From: Winogradskya humida
GTDB taxonomy: Bacteria > Actinomycetota > Actinomycetes > Mycobacteriales > Micromonosporaceae
Direction: 5' to 3'
NCBI RefSeq assembly: GCF_016862215.1
Contig: NZ_BOMN01000129.1
Coordinates: 1-64,000 of the forward strand
DNA: 64,000 bases
The stretch's first letter is position 1; each line of letters begins with the position of its first letter. The position numbers were made by a program, and so were the translations under genes. Below the pieces are notes generated by a model. It was not told the origin of the DNA. It saw nothing but the letters and a program-made list of their open reading frames with translations, and did not search any database. Positions 25,264-34,987 of this stretch are shown piece after piece.

Positions 25264-27320
25264 GAGCCCGTCGTGGCGTGAGCGGGGCAGCTGTCCTGGT
25301 TGTCCTGCTCGTCGCGGTTGTCGTCGTCGGGCTGTGGCACGTGACCCAGGGAACGTCCGGGGTCGGGTCCTGGGACCTGCTGCGCTATCTGTTCGGGGCG
25401 CGGGAGGACGTCGGCGGCGTACCGATCGCGGACGTGGTGACCGGCTCCCGGCTGCCCCGCGTCTTCGCCGGGATCGCGGTCGGTGTGGCGCTCGGCTCGG
25501 CCGGGGCACTGCTCCAGTCGGTCACCCGCAACGCGCTGGCCGCCCCGGACACCCTCGCGGTCACCGCCGGGGCCTACTTCGCGCTGTGCGTGGTCGCCGC
25601 GTTCAATCTCGCCGTCCCGCTGTGGGCCTCGGGCGCCGTGGCGTTCGGTGGTGGGCTGCTGGCCGCGGGGCTCGTGCTCGGCCTCGTCGGTGCCGCCTCG
25701 GGCGCCGCGTCGACGCGGCTGATCCTGGCCGGTTCCGCGGTCGCGATGGCGCTCGACGCGGCGACCGCGATGCTGCTGATCCTGTTCAAGGACAGCACCA
25801 CCGGCTTGTACGCGTGGGGCAGCGGCTCGCTCGCGCAGCTGAACATCGACGCGGCCATGCGCGCCGTCCCGGTCATCGTCGTGGTGCTCGCCGTCGTCCT
25901 GCTGCTGTCGCGGCGGCTCGACGTGCTCGGCCTCGGCGACGACGCGGCGGCCTCGCTCGGCGTACCGATCCGCACGACCCGGGTTGTCGCCGTGCTCTGC
26001 GCCGTCCTGCTGACGAGCATCTCGGTGACGCTCGCCGGGCCCCTCGCGTTCGTCGGCCTGGCGGCGCCGGTCGCCGTACGCCTCGCCGCCACCCGCATCG
26101 GCGTGCTGGGCCGGCACGTGTTCCTGATCCCCGCGTGCGGGCTCGCCGGGGCGCTGCTGGTGCTCCTCGCGGACGCCGTGCTCCGTGCGGTCCTCGGCCC
26201 CCAGGCGGCGGCGTCCATCCCCACCGGGGTGCCGACCTCGCTGCTCGGCGCCGTGGTCATCGTGGTCCTCGCGCTGCGGCTGCGCGATTCGGGAGCGGCA
26301 CGGGACGCGCCCCGGGCACACGTGGCCATCCGCTCGCGCCGCCGCTTCCTCACCGTCATGGCCGTGGTCGCGGTGCTGCTCGTCGCGACGGCGCTGACGG
26401 GTCTGCTCGCCGGCAGCCTGTGGCTGCGCACCGGTGACGTCCTGCTCTGGCTCCAGGGCACCGCGCCGGACCTGATCGGCAGCGCCCTCGACGACCGCGC
26501 CCCCCGCGTCGCCGCTGCCATCGCGGCCGGTGCGGCACTCGCGCTCTCCGGAACGGTCGTGCAGGGCACCGTACGCAATCCACTGGCCGAACCGGGCGTC
26601 CTCGGCATCACCGCCGGTGCGGGCCTCGGCGCGGTGATCGTGGTGACCTCGAGCATCGGCGGCGGCCGGACCGCCCTCATCGTCATGGCCGTCGCCCTGG
26701 GACTCGGCACGTTCGCCCTCATCGCCACGCTGGCCTGGCGCGGCGGGCTCCTGCCCGACCGGTTCCTGCTGATCGGCATCGGCTGCGGCTACGCGCTCAG
26801 CGACATCAGCACGTTCCTGCTGCTGCGCGCCGACCCGTGGGACACACCCCGGATCCTCACCTGGCTCTCGGGCACGACCTACGGCCGCACGTTCGCCGAC
26901 GTTCTCCCGGTCGCGGTCGTGCTGCTCCTCGCCACCCCGGTGGTTCTGGGGATGCGTCGCCAGCTCGACCTGCTGGCGATCGACGAGGACACCCCCAAGA
27001 TTTTCGGGGTACGCCGGGAGGGCGCGCGACTCAGTCTGCTCACCATCGCCGCGGTCACGGCGGCGGTGAGCGTGGTCGCGGTCGGCGTGGTCGGCTTCGT
27101 CGGGCTCGTCGCCCCGCACATCGCCCGCAGCCTCGTCGGTGTCCGGCACGGGCGGATCATCCCGGTCGCCATGCTGATCGGCGGGCTGCTCGTCTGCGTG
27201 GCCGATGCGCTCGGGCGTACGGTGATCGCCCCCTCGCAGATCCCCGCCGGGCTGATGATGGCCCTGGTCGGGGCGCCCTACTTCATCTGGCTCCTGCGCC
27301 GGTCACGAACTCGCGGATGA
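25260..27320 (+). CDS. Fused double FecCD-type siderophore permease
   Basis: One 686-residue chain carries two complete FecCD permease halves, as in FhuB. Half 1 (about 1-345) has SRLPRVFAGIAVGVALGSAG and ITLAGPLAF-type segments. Half 2 (about 355-686) has DDRAPRVAAAIAAGAALALS and VVGFVGLVAPHIARSLVG. About twenty helices are expected. Most FecCD permeases are separate proteins of about 340 residues, so this is a fusion. The GTG start overlaps the binding-protein stop; a GTG 18 bases later is an alternative. The 3' end overlaps the converging hydrolase gene by 38 bases. Confidence 0.92.
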   Translation: MRARRGVSGAAVLVVLLVAVVVVGLWHVTQGTSGVGSWDLLRYLFGAREDVGGVPIADVVTGSRLPRVFAGIAVGVALGSAGALLQSVTRNALAAPDTLAVTAGAYFALCVVAAFNLAVPLWASGAVAFGGGLLAAGLVLGLVGAASGAASTRLILAGSAVAMALDAATAMLLILFKDSTTGLYAWGSGSLAQLNIDAAMRAVPVIVVVLAVVLLLSRRLDVLGLGDDAAASLGVPIRTTRVVAVLCAVLLTSISVTLAGPLAFVGLAAPVAVRLAATRIGVLGRHVFLIPACGLAGALLVLLADAVLRAVLGPQAAASIPTGVPTSLLGAVVIVVLALRLRDSGAARDAPRAHVAIRSRRRFLTVMAVVAVLLVATALTGLLAGSLWLRTGDVLLWLQGTAPDLIGSALDDRAPRVAAAIAAGAALALSGTVVQGTVRNPLAEPGVLGITAGAGLGAVIVVTSSIGGGRTALIVMAVALGLGTFALIATLAWRGGLLPDRFLLIGIGCGYALSDISTFLLLRADPWDTPRILTWLSGTTYGRTFADVLPVAVVLLLATPVVLGMRRQLDLLAIDEDTPKIFGVRREGARLSLLTIAAVTAAVSVVAVGVVGFVGLVAPHIARSLVGVRHGRIIPVAMLIGGLLVCVADALGRTVIAPSQIPAGLMMALVGAPYFIWLLRRSRTRG

Positions 27321-28035
27321 GCGTGCTGACCACTTCGGGGCGCTCGGCGACGAGGTGATGCGAGGTCCCCGGCACGATGCACAGCTGCGCGCCGGGGATC
27401 GACGCGGCGATGCGCAGGCTGTGACCGGGGCGGATCGTGTCGCGGTCGCCCGACATCACGAGCACGGGCGCCGTGATCCGGGACAGCTCCTCCGGCTTGA
27501 TGTACGGCTCGGTCGTCCAGAGGCGGAACAACTTGGCGAGTACGACGTCCGCGTGCTCGGGGCCGTCCGGCGACAGCCGCTCGTACGCCATCCGCTCGAC
27601 GTCCGGCCGCTCCTCGTGCCCGACCGCGTCCAGCACCGGACCGTCGCCGGCTTCTTCCGTGAACACCGACGGATCGAGGTTCGCACTGATCGCCGTCAGC
27701 GAGCGCACCCGGTCAGGGTGGTCGAGGGCGAGCAGGAGCCCGATGATCGCGCCGTCGCTGTAGCCGACGATGTGCGCCGGCCCGACCCCCACGGCGTCGA
27801 GGTAGGCCAGGGTGTCGGCGACACCGCGCTCGTACCCGTACTCTCCGTCGATGTCCTTTGAACGGCCGTGACCGGGACGCTCGAAAGCGAACACGCGGTG
27901 ATCCGCCACGAGCGCTTCGGACGGCGCGCGCAGTGCCTCGAGCGAGCAGAAGCCGCCGTGCAGCAGGAGGACGGGATCGCCCTCGCCGGCAACCTCCGAA
28001 TACAGGTCACGGTCACCGATCCGCAGGTAGGGCAC
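27283..28035 (-). CDS. Alpha/beta hydrolase
   Basis: Cytosolic hydrolase of 250 residues. Family marks in order: oxyanion-hole region VLLLHGGFCSLEALRA, nucleophile elbow HIVGYSDGAIIG with the serine near residue 93, the acid in LVMSGDRDTI, and the histidine in PGTSHHLVAE. No signal peptide. The GTG start is six bases after TAGAGT, so the mRNA is probably leaderless. Its tail overlaps the siderophore permease by 38 bases on the other strand. An esterase acting on the imported siderophore is possible but unsupported beyond location. Confidence 0.88.
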   Translation of the reverse strand: MPYLRIGDRDLYSEVAGEGDPVLLLHGGFCSLEALRAPSEALVADHRVFAFERPGHGRSKDIDGEYGYERGVADTLAYLDAVGVGPAHIVGYSDGAIIGLLLALDHPDRVRSLTAISANLDPSVFTEEAGDGPVLDAVGHEERPDVERMAYERLSPDGPEHADVVLAKLFRLWTTEPYIKPEELSRITAPVLVMSGDRDTIRPGHSLRIAASIPGAQLCIVPGTSHHLVAERPEVVSTLIREFVTGAGAR

Positions 28036-28041
28036 CCTGCC

Positions 28042-28047
28042 ACTCTA
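28042..28047 (-). promoter_or_regulatory. TAGAGT -10 box, leaderless start of the hydrolase
   Basis: Minus strand TAGAGT, six bases (GGCAGG), then the GTG at 28035. The GGCAGG abuts the codon too closely to be a normal ribosome site. Confidence 0.5.
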
Positions 28048-28155
28048 GTCTCTTGCGTCTTTGCCCCTACTGACGGCCACAAGCCAGATGTTGCGTCGAG
28101 CGCCGGGCTGCGACAACCGGGTGTCACACACCTCAGGGTGTGAGAGGGTGCCCCG

Positions 28156-30811
28156 ATGACACAGGGCTGGGAGCTGGACGGGTCGTTTGCGCCGCACCGG
28201 GTTCTGCGTACGCCGCTGGGCCTGGACGACGACCATTCGTTCGGGGCGGTGGGGCCGGCCGCGCTGGTGACGGTCGGGGGCCGGCCCGCCCTCGCCTGTT
28301 ACGGGTTGCCGACCGACGCGGGGTCGTACTACTCCGTGGTGGACCTGGAGACCGGTGACCGCATCCCGGACCGGTCGGGGCTGCACGGCTCGGAGGGGCC
28401 ACGCGCCGCGGGGCCTGGAGCAGGAACGCGAGAACGGCCCGGTCACCGCACATCCCCGCCGCGGTGTGATCGCCGAGCACGACGGGCCCGGTTACATCAA
28501 GGCCTTTGTGGACCACGGGGGCCGGCTCCTCCAGGTCCGCTACGACGTCATGGGCCGCGTCCATCTGCTGCAGGACGCCCTCACAGGTACGCCCGTCGGG
28601 GCCCCGTTCCCCGGCCACGACACCAGCAACGTCGCGACGATCGAGGTCGACGGCCACCTCTGGGTCGTGTTCGTCGCCGGCAAACGGGCCGGCATACCGT
28701 TGACGGCGTGGGACGTCACCGCCGGCCGCGAGGTGGAGTTGCCGCCGTTGTGGGACGCCGAGCCGGACGACGACCGCCCCATCGAGAACCTGTGGCTGTC
28801 GCTGCGGGACGGCGTGATCACCGCCCTGGTGCAGTGGGGCTACCAGGGCAGGAACGGCACCGAGGTCTGGGTCACCGCACCGGGCAGTCCGCCACGGCGG
28901 GGCATCAACTTCGGTAAGTCCAGCGCGATCGCCCTCGCTGTCCTCGACGGCCAGGCGACGGCGGTGGCGGGCTTTCACAACCGCTCACTGCTGGTGTTCG
29001 ACGCCGCCGCGGATGCCCTCGTGCCGAGCCCCTACTACACCGGTGCGATCACGGCCGAGATCCGAAAACGGGGCTGCTGCTTCGCCGACATCGCCGGACG
29101 CGGCGCCCTGCTGGTGTGCGGCCCCACGAGCGTGTTGTGGGACCTCGAATCCGGTCTTCCCGTGGCGACAGCGCCGTTCGGCGAGGCGGTGCAGACCGTC
29201 GCGGCCGGAGTCCTCGATGGTCACACGGTATTCGCCGTCCTGACCCCGGCGGCGTTGCAGGTGTGGGATCCGCGGACGTCCCGCACGCTCTTCTACCAGG
29301 AGCTTCCCGAGCAGGCCCGCCGCCACGCCCGATGGCCCAGCCCGCTGACGTTCGTGGAGTTCGCCGGGCGCACCACGGTGGCGAGACGGTTCAACCAGAG
29401 CATCGAGTTCCACGACGCACGTACCGGTGAGATCGTGGGAAGTATCAACGCCGAGAACCTGGGGTTCGTCGACGTTCTCACCACCGGCCGGATCGGCGGC
29501 CGCACGCTGCTCGCCGCCGGTGACCGTGGCGGCCCGGTGCAATTCTGGGACCCCGCCACCGGACGGCAGGTGGAACCCGTGCTGCAGGGCCACCGGATGT
29601 CCGACACCAACGCGGCCGTGTCGGCCATCGCCTTCACCCGGTTGTCCGGCCGCGACGTCGTGGTCACCGGCGGCCTCGACAAAACAGTCCGGCTCTGGGA
29701 CGCCACCACCGGTGATCCCATCGGCACCCCGTTCGCCGCCCATACCGGCGAGATCACCGCGCTGCTGCCGGCGAGCTGGGACGATGAGGAAACGGTGATC
29801 TCGGTGGCCGCCACAGGCGCCCCGCGGATGTGGATGCTGGGCGCGCCCCCGGTGGACACGGGACACACCGGCGAGATCTCCGCCCTGGTCGCCGGCGTCC
29901 GGAACGGCCGGCCCGCCTTCGCCTCCAGCTCCGCGGACGGAACGATCCGGCTGTGGGACGCGGCCACCACCCGGATCACCGGCTCGATCACCGCCGGCCC
30001 GGGCGGGGTCACCGGGGTGGCGTTCGGCGGCCCGTCCCGCGACATCCTGATCAGCGTCACCGAAAGCGGCCGCGTGCAACGCTGGGACGCCAACTCCCTC
30101 ACCGCCCTGGGCACCCCACTGCACAACAGCGACATCCCGATGTACGCAGTGAGCACTGTGGACTTTGACGGACGTGCGCTGGCCGGCGCGGCGGGAGCCG
30201 ACCAGATGCTGCGAGTCTGGGACGTGGTTACGGGGGAACAGATCACGCGGCTTCCCGTCGGCCGGGTAGTCCAGTTCCTGTCACTGGCAGCGGCGGGCGG
30301 GCGCCTCCTGGCCTTCGTCTACGGCCACCCCACCGACGCCGAGGGCACAGCCGATTCCGTGGCGGCCCTGTGGGACGTGCCGGCTGGGCAACCCGTCAAC
30401 GATCCGGTGCATCTCGACGACGGCGGCGAGGTGGCTGCCCTCGGCGTACTGAACGCAAGGATCGTCACGATGCACGGCCGCGACACCAGCGCCGAGGACT
30501 ACGAGTACGACGGCCCGAGCATGGACAACCTGGAACTCCACGACGCCCTCACCGGCACCCTCCTCCACGTCCTCGACCAGCACGACCACTCCCGCAACGG
30601 CGCAGTGGTCATGGTTCCCACCGCGGACCGCACCGTCGTCGTCGCCGGCTTCGAGAACGGCACCGCCATCCTGGACGACACCCTGACCGAACTGAGCACA
30701 CACAAAGGCAAGCTGATCACCGCCGTCGCCGCCACAGAGGTCGACGGCACCCTGGTCGCAGCCGCAGCCGATCAGGCCCACGCGGTCCACATCTGGCGAC
30801 CGGTCATCTGA
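28156..30811 (+). CDS. WD40-repeat beta-propeller protein, apparent frameshift near 28,400
   Basis: The chain of about 880 residues is built of WD40-like repeats, for example TVRLWDATTGDPIGTPFAAH, GTIRLWDAATTRITGSIT and QMLRVWDVVTGEQI. About a dozen repeats suggest two propellers. There is no signal peptide, kinase or effector domain, so it is probably a scaffold or a partner. The first 75-80 codons from the ATG at 28156 (ribosome site GAGGG) are in one frame. The rest, from about RGLEQERENGPVTAH, is in another, reached by a one-base shift between 28,380 and 28,425. Either the gene is broken or the shift is a sequencing error. It is followed by a degenerate methyltransferase. Confidence 0.8.
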
Positions 30812-30828
30812 GGCGCAAAAAGACTTCA

Positions 30829-31471
30829 ATGGACGAGACCTGGGCCCGCGCCCATCAGATCGACACGAGCACCGCACACCCGGCCCGGCGTTACAACTAC
30901 CTTCTGGGCGGCAAGGACTACTTCCCCGTGGATCGTGAGTCCGGCGAGGAATTCGAACGGGTTTCCGGCTCAGCAAAACTCACAGCCCGAGAGAACAGGG
31001 CGTTCCTCCAACGTGCGGTCGCATGCCTCGCCACCGAGGGCATCGACCAGTTCCTCGACATCGGGACGGGCCTGCCCACCGCGGACAACACCCACGAGGT
31101 CGCTCAGCGCATCAACCCCCGCAGCCGGGTGGCGTACGTCGACAACGACCCCCTCGTGCTCACCCACGCCAGGGCGATGCTGACCAGCACCCCCGAAGGT
31201 CATTGCCCTGCCGTCCGGCAGCTACCTGGTCGCCTCGCACATGACGATCGACGGCAATTCACCGGAGCAGGCAGCGGCGTACCGGGCCCTGGTAGCAGCC
31301 GGGAGAATTGACGCCTTCGCGCGGTCCCGGGAGCAGTTCAGCGAATTCTTCGCGAGCCTCGACCTCATCGGGCCCGGTGTCGAGTGGGTCACCGACTGGC
31401 CCGAGCCGCTGCCTGACGATCAGCGGCCCGGGGGCATCGCCGCCTACGGGGCTGTCGGCCGCAAGCCTTGA
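30829..31471 (+). pseudogene. DUF574-type SAM-dependent methyltransferase with internal deletion
   Basis: The 5' part encodes DTSTAHPARRYNYLLGGKDY, the usual N-terminus of this actinomycete family, and the SAM-binding IDQFLDIGTGLPTADNTHEV with VAYVDNDPLVL. At about 31200 the frame changes. The C-terminal part follows (ALPSGSYLVASHMTIDG, then FFASLDLIGPGVEWVTDW). Intact members are about 260-270 residues; about 60 central residues containing the late Rossmann strands are missing. The gene cannot encode a functional enzyme. It starts 17 bases after the WD40 gene and its end overlaps the convergent oxidoreductase gene. Confidence 0.85.
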
Positions 31472-33576
31472 TCGGACCGCTGCACGCCCGTGATCTCGAC
31501 GGTGACGGCGGTGCGGGGCTGGGCGACGCAGGCGAGGATGTAGCCGTTGTCGCGGTCTGCCTGGGTGAGGCAGTTCGGTTCGGCCATTGTGACCTCGCCG
31601 CTGCTCAAGCGGATCCGGCACTCACCGCAGCTGCCGACTGTGCAGGAGTAAGGCATCGGCAGCGCCGCCTCGAGACCGGCGTCCAGCAGGGTCTGACCGG
31701 CGGCGACGGTGACGGTGCCCAGGTCGCCGACGGTCATCGTCTGCTCGGTGCCCTCCCCGGCCTGGACCGCGCGGCTTGCGAACGTTTCCTCGTGACGGCG
31801 GTCGGCGGGCACCCCGAGACCGTCGAGGACCTCGGCCACGCCGGTCAGCATCCCGGCCGGGCCGCAGCTGTAGAAGTGGGCCTCGTCGCCGGGCGCCACC
31901 TCGGTGAGCAGGCTCCGGACGGTCTCCTGGTCGAGGCGTCCGCGCCGGCCCCGCCAGTGCTGACCGGGCCGGGAAAGGACGTGGTGCACGGCCAGCCGAT
32001 CGGGATGCGCCCGCACGAGGTCGGCGAGCGCGGCGGAGAAGATGACGCCGGGCTCGGTCCGGTTGCCGTAGAGCAGCGTGATCCGGGTGTCGTGCGGGTC
32101 GGCGAGCGTGGATCGGATGATGCTCATCATGGGTGTGATGCCACTGCCGGCGGCCATCAGTACGAGTTCCCTGGCCGGCCGGTCGACGCTGAACGACCCG
32201 GAGGGCCCGAGGATCCGCAGCTCGGCACCGGGCCTGACGGAGTCGCGAACGTGCGCTGAGGCGTACCCGTCGGCTGTGGCCTTGACCGTGATCGTGAGCC
32301 GGGTGGATCCGGGCGATGACGACGCCGAGTACGCGCGCCGCACGGTTCGCCCGCCGACGTCGAGCACCAGGGTGAAGAACTGTCCGGGCAGGAAGTCGAA
32401 CGCGTCGCCGTCCTCGAGCACCAGTGTCGTCGCGTCGGCCGTCTCACGGATGACCTCGGCGACCCGGACCGTCCGCCCGGGCGTGGGTGCCGTCTGCGGG
32501 TTCGGCCCGTATCCCTCGCTCTGCAGCTGTTTGCTGAACATGGCGGCGGTCAGCGGACGCGTCAACCTCGGGAACCGGCCCAGCTGGCGGACGAGCAGCC
32601 GTACCAACCGGCCCTTGATGCCCTGCGACATGTTCGAGGCGAGGTGGATCGCGGCGAGCGCATTGAGGTCGGGTACGGCGTTCAGGTCGACGTGCCGGGT
32701 CCGGTCCCACATCTGGGACGCGGCGATGGCGTCGCTCGGCCCGACGGTCGCCTCCGCAACGGTGAGAACCATTGCCGCGTGCGGGATCTGCGCCCCGACG
32801 GCCATGGTCCTCAGTAGACTCAAGTCGTCGGTGAGCTCGGCGCGGCCGCTGAGCCGGAGCACCTCCAGACGCCCCGGCACCAGTGCGACGACCGACAACC
32901 GATCGTCGGTGAGCAGGTTGTGCATGGTGTCGGCCCGCTTGTTGCCACGCCGGTCGGGCACGGCCAGCGTCCGCCCGTCGAGAACCCTGATAAACCCCGG
33001 ATTGTCACCGCGCGGACTGCTGTCGCTGCCCCCACCGGCATCCCACGACGAGACAACCAGAAAAGGCGTCGCTGCAAGGAAAGCCGCAACCCGAGGATCG
33101 GTCAGAGGCCCTTCATGGGTACGCGCTGCAGCAGCCGGACCCGGCCGGGGCGCCGCCCACAACCCGGAACGCCCCACCGCGCGGGCACAGTGGACATACG
33201 CCTGCTCCACCCCGACGACGAGCCGCCCCGCCGTACCCGTCGCCAGGCTCGACCCGTTGAGCCGCAACACCTCGCCGACCCCGGGCAACAGGAACGCGAA
33301 CGACACCCCACCTCCGGGTACGGGCTCCGCCTCCCCCTCCGGCAACCGCACCGAGATCCGTCGGGGCGACTCGACCTCGGCGAACCCTGGCCACCCGCCG
33401 ACCACCGTGGTGTGCGGCCGCCCGTCCGCGTCGCAGTAGCCGAGACCCGCGACCGGGGCGGCTGCCAGCACCCGCCGGCACCCCTCGTCGAACGCGTCCA
33501 CCTGCTTGCGCATCACCGCGTCCATCGGCTGACCGATGATCGCCTCGAGCCCCGCAACGGTTGAGATGAGCTGCAT
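31444..33576 (-). CDS. Fusion of PNPOx-like flavin barrel, ferredoxin reductase and [2Fe-2S] ferredoxin
   Basis: A 710-residue single-chain electron-transfer protein. Residues about 1-330 form a pyridoxamine-phosphate-oxidase-like FMN-binding split barrel (VSSWDAGGGSDSSPRGDNPG). About 360-600 is an FNR-type reductase: RRAYSASSSPGSTRLTITVK for FAD, then MAAGSGITPMMSI and FYSCGPAGMLTG for NAD(P). The C-terminal plant-type ferredoxin has cysteines in SCTVGSCGECRIRL and YILACVAQP. Electrons probably run from NAD(P)H through FAD to the iron-sulfur centre and the FMN domain. The ATG at 33576 lies seven bases after TACGGT. A divergent AraC gene probably controls it. Confidence 0.88.
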   Translation of the reverse strand: MQLISTVAGLEAIIGQPMDAVMRKQVDAFDEGCRRVLAAAPVAGLGYCDADGRPHTTVVGGWPGFAEVESPRRISVRLPEGEAEPVPGGGVSFAFLLPGVGEVLRLNGSSLATGTAGRLVVGVEQAYVHCARAVGRSGLWAAPRPGPAAAARTHEGPLTDPRVAAFLAATPFLVVSSWDAGGGSDSSPRGDNPGFIRVLDGRTLAVPDRRGNKRADTMHNLLTDDRLSVVALVPGRLEVLRLSGRAELTDDLSLLRTMAVGAQIPHAAMVLTVAEATVGPSDAIAASQMWDRTRHVDLNAVPDLNALAAIHLASNMSQGIKGRLVRLLVRQLGRFPRLTRPLTAAMFSKQLQSEGYGPNPQTAPTPGRTVRVAEVIRETADATTLVLEDGDAFDFLPGQFFTLVLDVGGRTVRRAYSASSSPGSTRLTITVKATADGYASAHVRDSVRPGAELRILGPSGSFSVDRPARELVLMAAGSGITPMMSIIRSTLADPHDTRITLLYGNRTEPGVIFSAALADLVRAHPDRLAVHHVLSRPGQHWRGRRGRLDQETVRSLLTEVAPGDEAHFYSCGPAGMLTGVAEVLDGLGVPADRRHEETFASRAVQAGEGTEQTMTVGDLGTVTVAAGQTLLDAGLEAALPMPYSCTVGSCGECRIRLSSGEVTMAEPNCLTQADRDNGYILACVAQPRTAVTVEITGVQRSDQGLRPTAP

Positions 33577-33652
33577 GCTGATCACCGTAGGATGGCTGTT
33601 GAGCGCATGGCGGCCATCCGATGTCGCGTACACGCCAACCCGGAAGGATCTC

Positions 33653-34399
33653 GTGAACGTCTCACCGATCCTGAGCATCGAGCGGGGCACCCCCTCCGCC
33701 GGGCTGCAGCAGACCCACTCCCACCCGGAGCCGGTACTGCTGTGGAGCGCGACCGCAACGGTCCTGGGCACCGCCGGCGCCCGGGACTGGCTGATCCCGC
33801 CCGGCTACGGCCTGTGGGTGCCCGGCGGCGTCGAGCACGGCGGGACGGTGCTGCACCACGGCGAGATGTCGGTCATCCACCTAGACGCCGCCCACTGCCC
33901 GATCACCTGGCCCGCCCCCACCGGCGTCGCCGTCGGCCCGCTGCTGCGCGAGCTCATCCGGCACCTCTACCGGACCGCGCCACACGATCCCACCCGCACC
34001 CCGAGCGAGGCGCTCCTGTTCACCCTGCTCACACCGCTGGCCACCCACGACATCCCGATCACCGTGCCCGCGGATCCACGGGCCCGGGCCATCGCGGAAC
34101 GCCTCCTGGCCGACCCCGCCGACCAGCGCGAACTAGCCGACTGGGCCGATCACGTGCACTCCAGCGTGCGTACGCTCTCCCGGCTGTTCCCCACCGAGAC
34201 CGGCCTGACCTTCGCGGCCTGGCGCACCCACGCCCGCATCCGCGCCGCCGTCCCCCTGCTGGCCACGGGCACCCCCGTCAACGCCACCGCCCGCGCCGTC
34301 GGCTACCGCCGGCCCAGCGCCTTCATCACCGCGTTCCGCCGCATCACCGGCCAGACCCCCGGTATCTACCTGGCCGCCGGCTCAGGAGCCATCTCCTGA
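33653..34399 (+). CDS. AraC-family transcriptional regulator with cupin sensor domain
   Basis: Regulator of 248 residues. The cupin half has QTHSHPEPVLLWSATATVLG and LIPPGYGLWVPGGVEHGG. The DNA-binding half has ELADWADHVHSSVRTLSRLF and ATARAVGYRRPSAFITAFRR. The GTG at 33653 is preferred because GGAAGGA precedes it, although the frame is open further upstream. It is divergent, over 76 bases, from the flavin/iron-sulfur fusion gene, its likely target. It is a paralogue of the AraC gene at 22.4 kb beside an MFS pump. Confidence 0.9.
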   Translation: MNVSPILSIERGTPSAGLQQTHSHPEPVLLWSATATVLGTAGARDWLIPPGYGLWVPGGVEHGGTVLHHGEMSVIHLDAAHCPITWPAPTGVAVGPLLRELIRHLYRTAPHDPTRTPSEALLFTLLTPLATHDIPITVPADPRARAIAERLLADPADQRELADWADHVHSSVRTLSRLFPTETGLTFAAWRTHARIRAAVPLLATGTPVNATARAVGYRRPSAFITAFRRITGQTPGIYLAAGSGAIS

Positions 34400-34428
34400 G
34401 ACCCCCGCCAACCTTATAAAACTCTCCC

Positions 34429-34500
34429 CGGGCCAGGAGACTCTCGCCGCCGGGTCAGGACACCACGGCCGGGTCGGGAGACCGCCGCCGGGTCACGAGT
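34429..34500. repeat. Imperfect short tandem repeats after the AraC gene
   Basis: Units of about 19-22 bases starting GGGCCAGGAGA, GGGTCAGGACA, GGGTCGGGAGA and GGGTCACGAGT follow each other between the AraC and MarR genes and run into the MarR stop. As with the array at 2.3 kb, they occupy a convergent gene junction. Confidence 0.5.
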
Positions 34501-34918
34501 CCGCGATCCGCCTGATCAGGGCTGACGCCTCCGCCAGGGTGGCCCGTTCGGCGGGGGTGAGCTCGGCGAGGCGCGCGTCGAGCCAACTCCGCCGATGCGC
34601 CCGGGCGGCGGCAGCGATCTCCGCGCCTGCCGGCGTCGCCCCGATGAGCATGCGCCGTCCGTCGGCCGGGTCCCGGTCGCGCTCGACGTAGCCGCCGGCG
34701 ACCAAACGGTTGACGGTCTGGCTCATCGACCCGGTGGTGACCCGGGCCCGCTCGCTGAGCTCGGTCAGCGTCAGCGCGCCGCTCTTGGCCAGCGCGATGA
34801 GCACGCCGACGGCGGCGTCGCCGAGCTCACCGTCCGAGCGCTCGGAGCGGAACCGGCTGTAGATCCGGGCCACCGCGGCCTGCAGGTCGGCGCCGAGCTC
34901 GTGGGATGTCTCACGCAC
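34493..34918 (-). CDS. MarR-family transcriptional regulator
   Basis: Winged-helix dimeric repressor of about 141 residues. The recognition region reads LTLTELSERARVTTGSMSQT, followed by the wing VERDRDPADGRRMLIGAT, typical of MarR proteins that respond to phenolics, drugs or oxidants. The GTG at 34918 is my start; a TTG at 34927 is the next in-frame option. TATACT lies eight bases before the GTG and no ribosome site is visible. An AT-rich region with an eleven-base palindrome separates it from the divergent YbhB-like gene, which it probably controls along with itself. Confidence 0.88.
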   Translation of the reverse strand: MRETSHELGADLQAAVARIYSRFRSERSDGELGDAAVGVLIALAKSGALTLTELSERARVTTGSMSQTVNRLVAGGYVERDRDPADGRRMLIGATPAGAEIAAAARAHRRSWLDARLAELTPAERATLAEASALIRRIADS

Positions 34919-34946
34919 AGTTGCCAAGTATAACTAACCAACTCCA

Positions 34947-34957
34947 TAGTATTACTA
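34947..34957. promoter_or_regulatory. Palindrome TAGTATTACTA, candidate MarR operator
   Basis: Five-base arms around a central T, in a 35-base AT-rich island between the divergent MarR and YbhB-like genes. It lies 31 bases before the YbhB-like ATG and would overlap its promoter. Confidence 0.45.
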
Positions 34958-34987
34958 CAGATCACCCGAGCAGCCCCCAGGAGAACG

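Noticed and set aside
25104..27149. Long minus-strand open frame opposite the siderophore permease
   Set aside because: Highly charged, low-complexity translation; the plus-strand permease with membrane helices explains the region.
34925..34927. TTG start for the MarR gene
   Set aside because: It abuts the TATACT box and would leave no room for a transcription start; the GTG at 34918 fits better.
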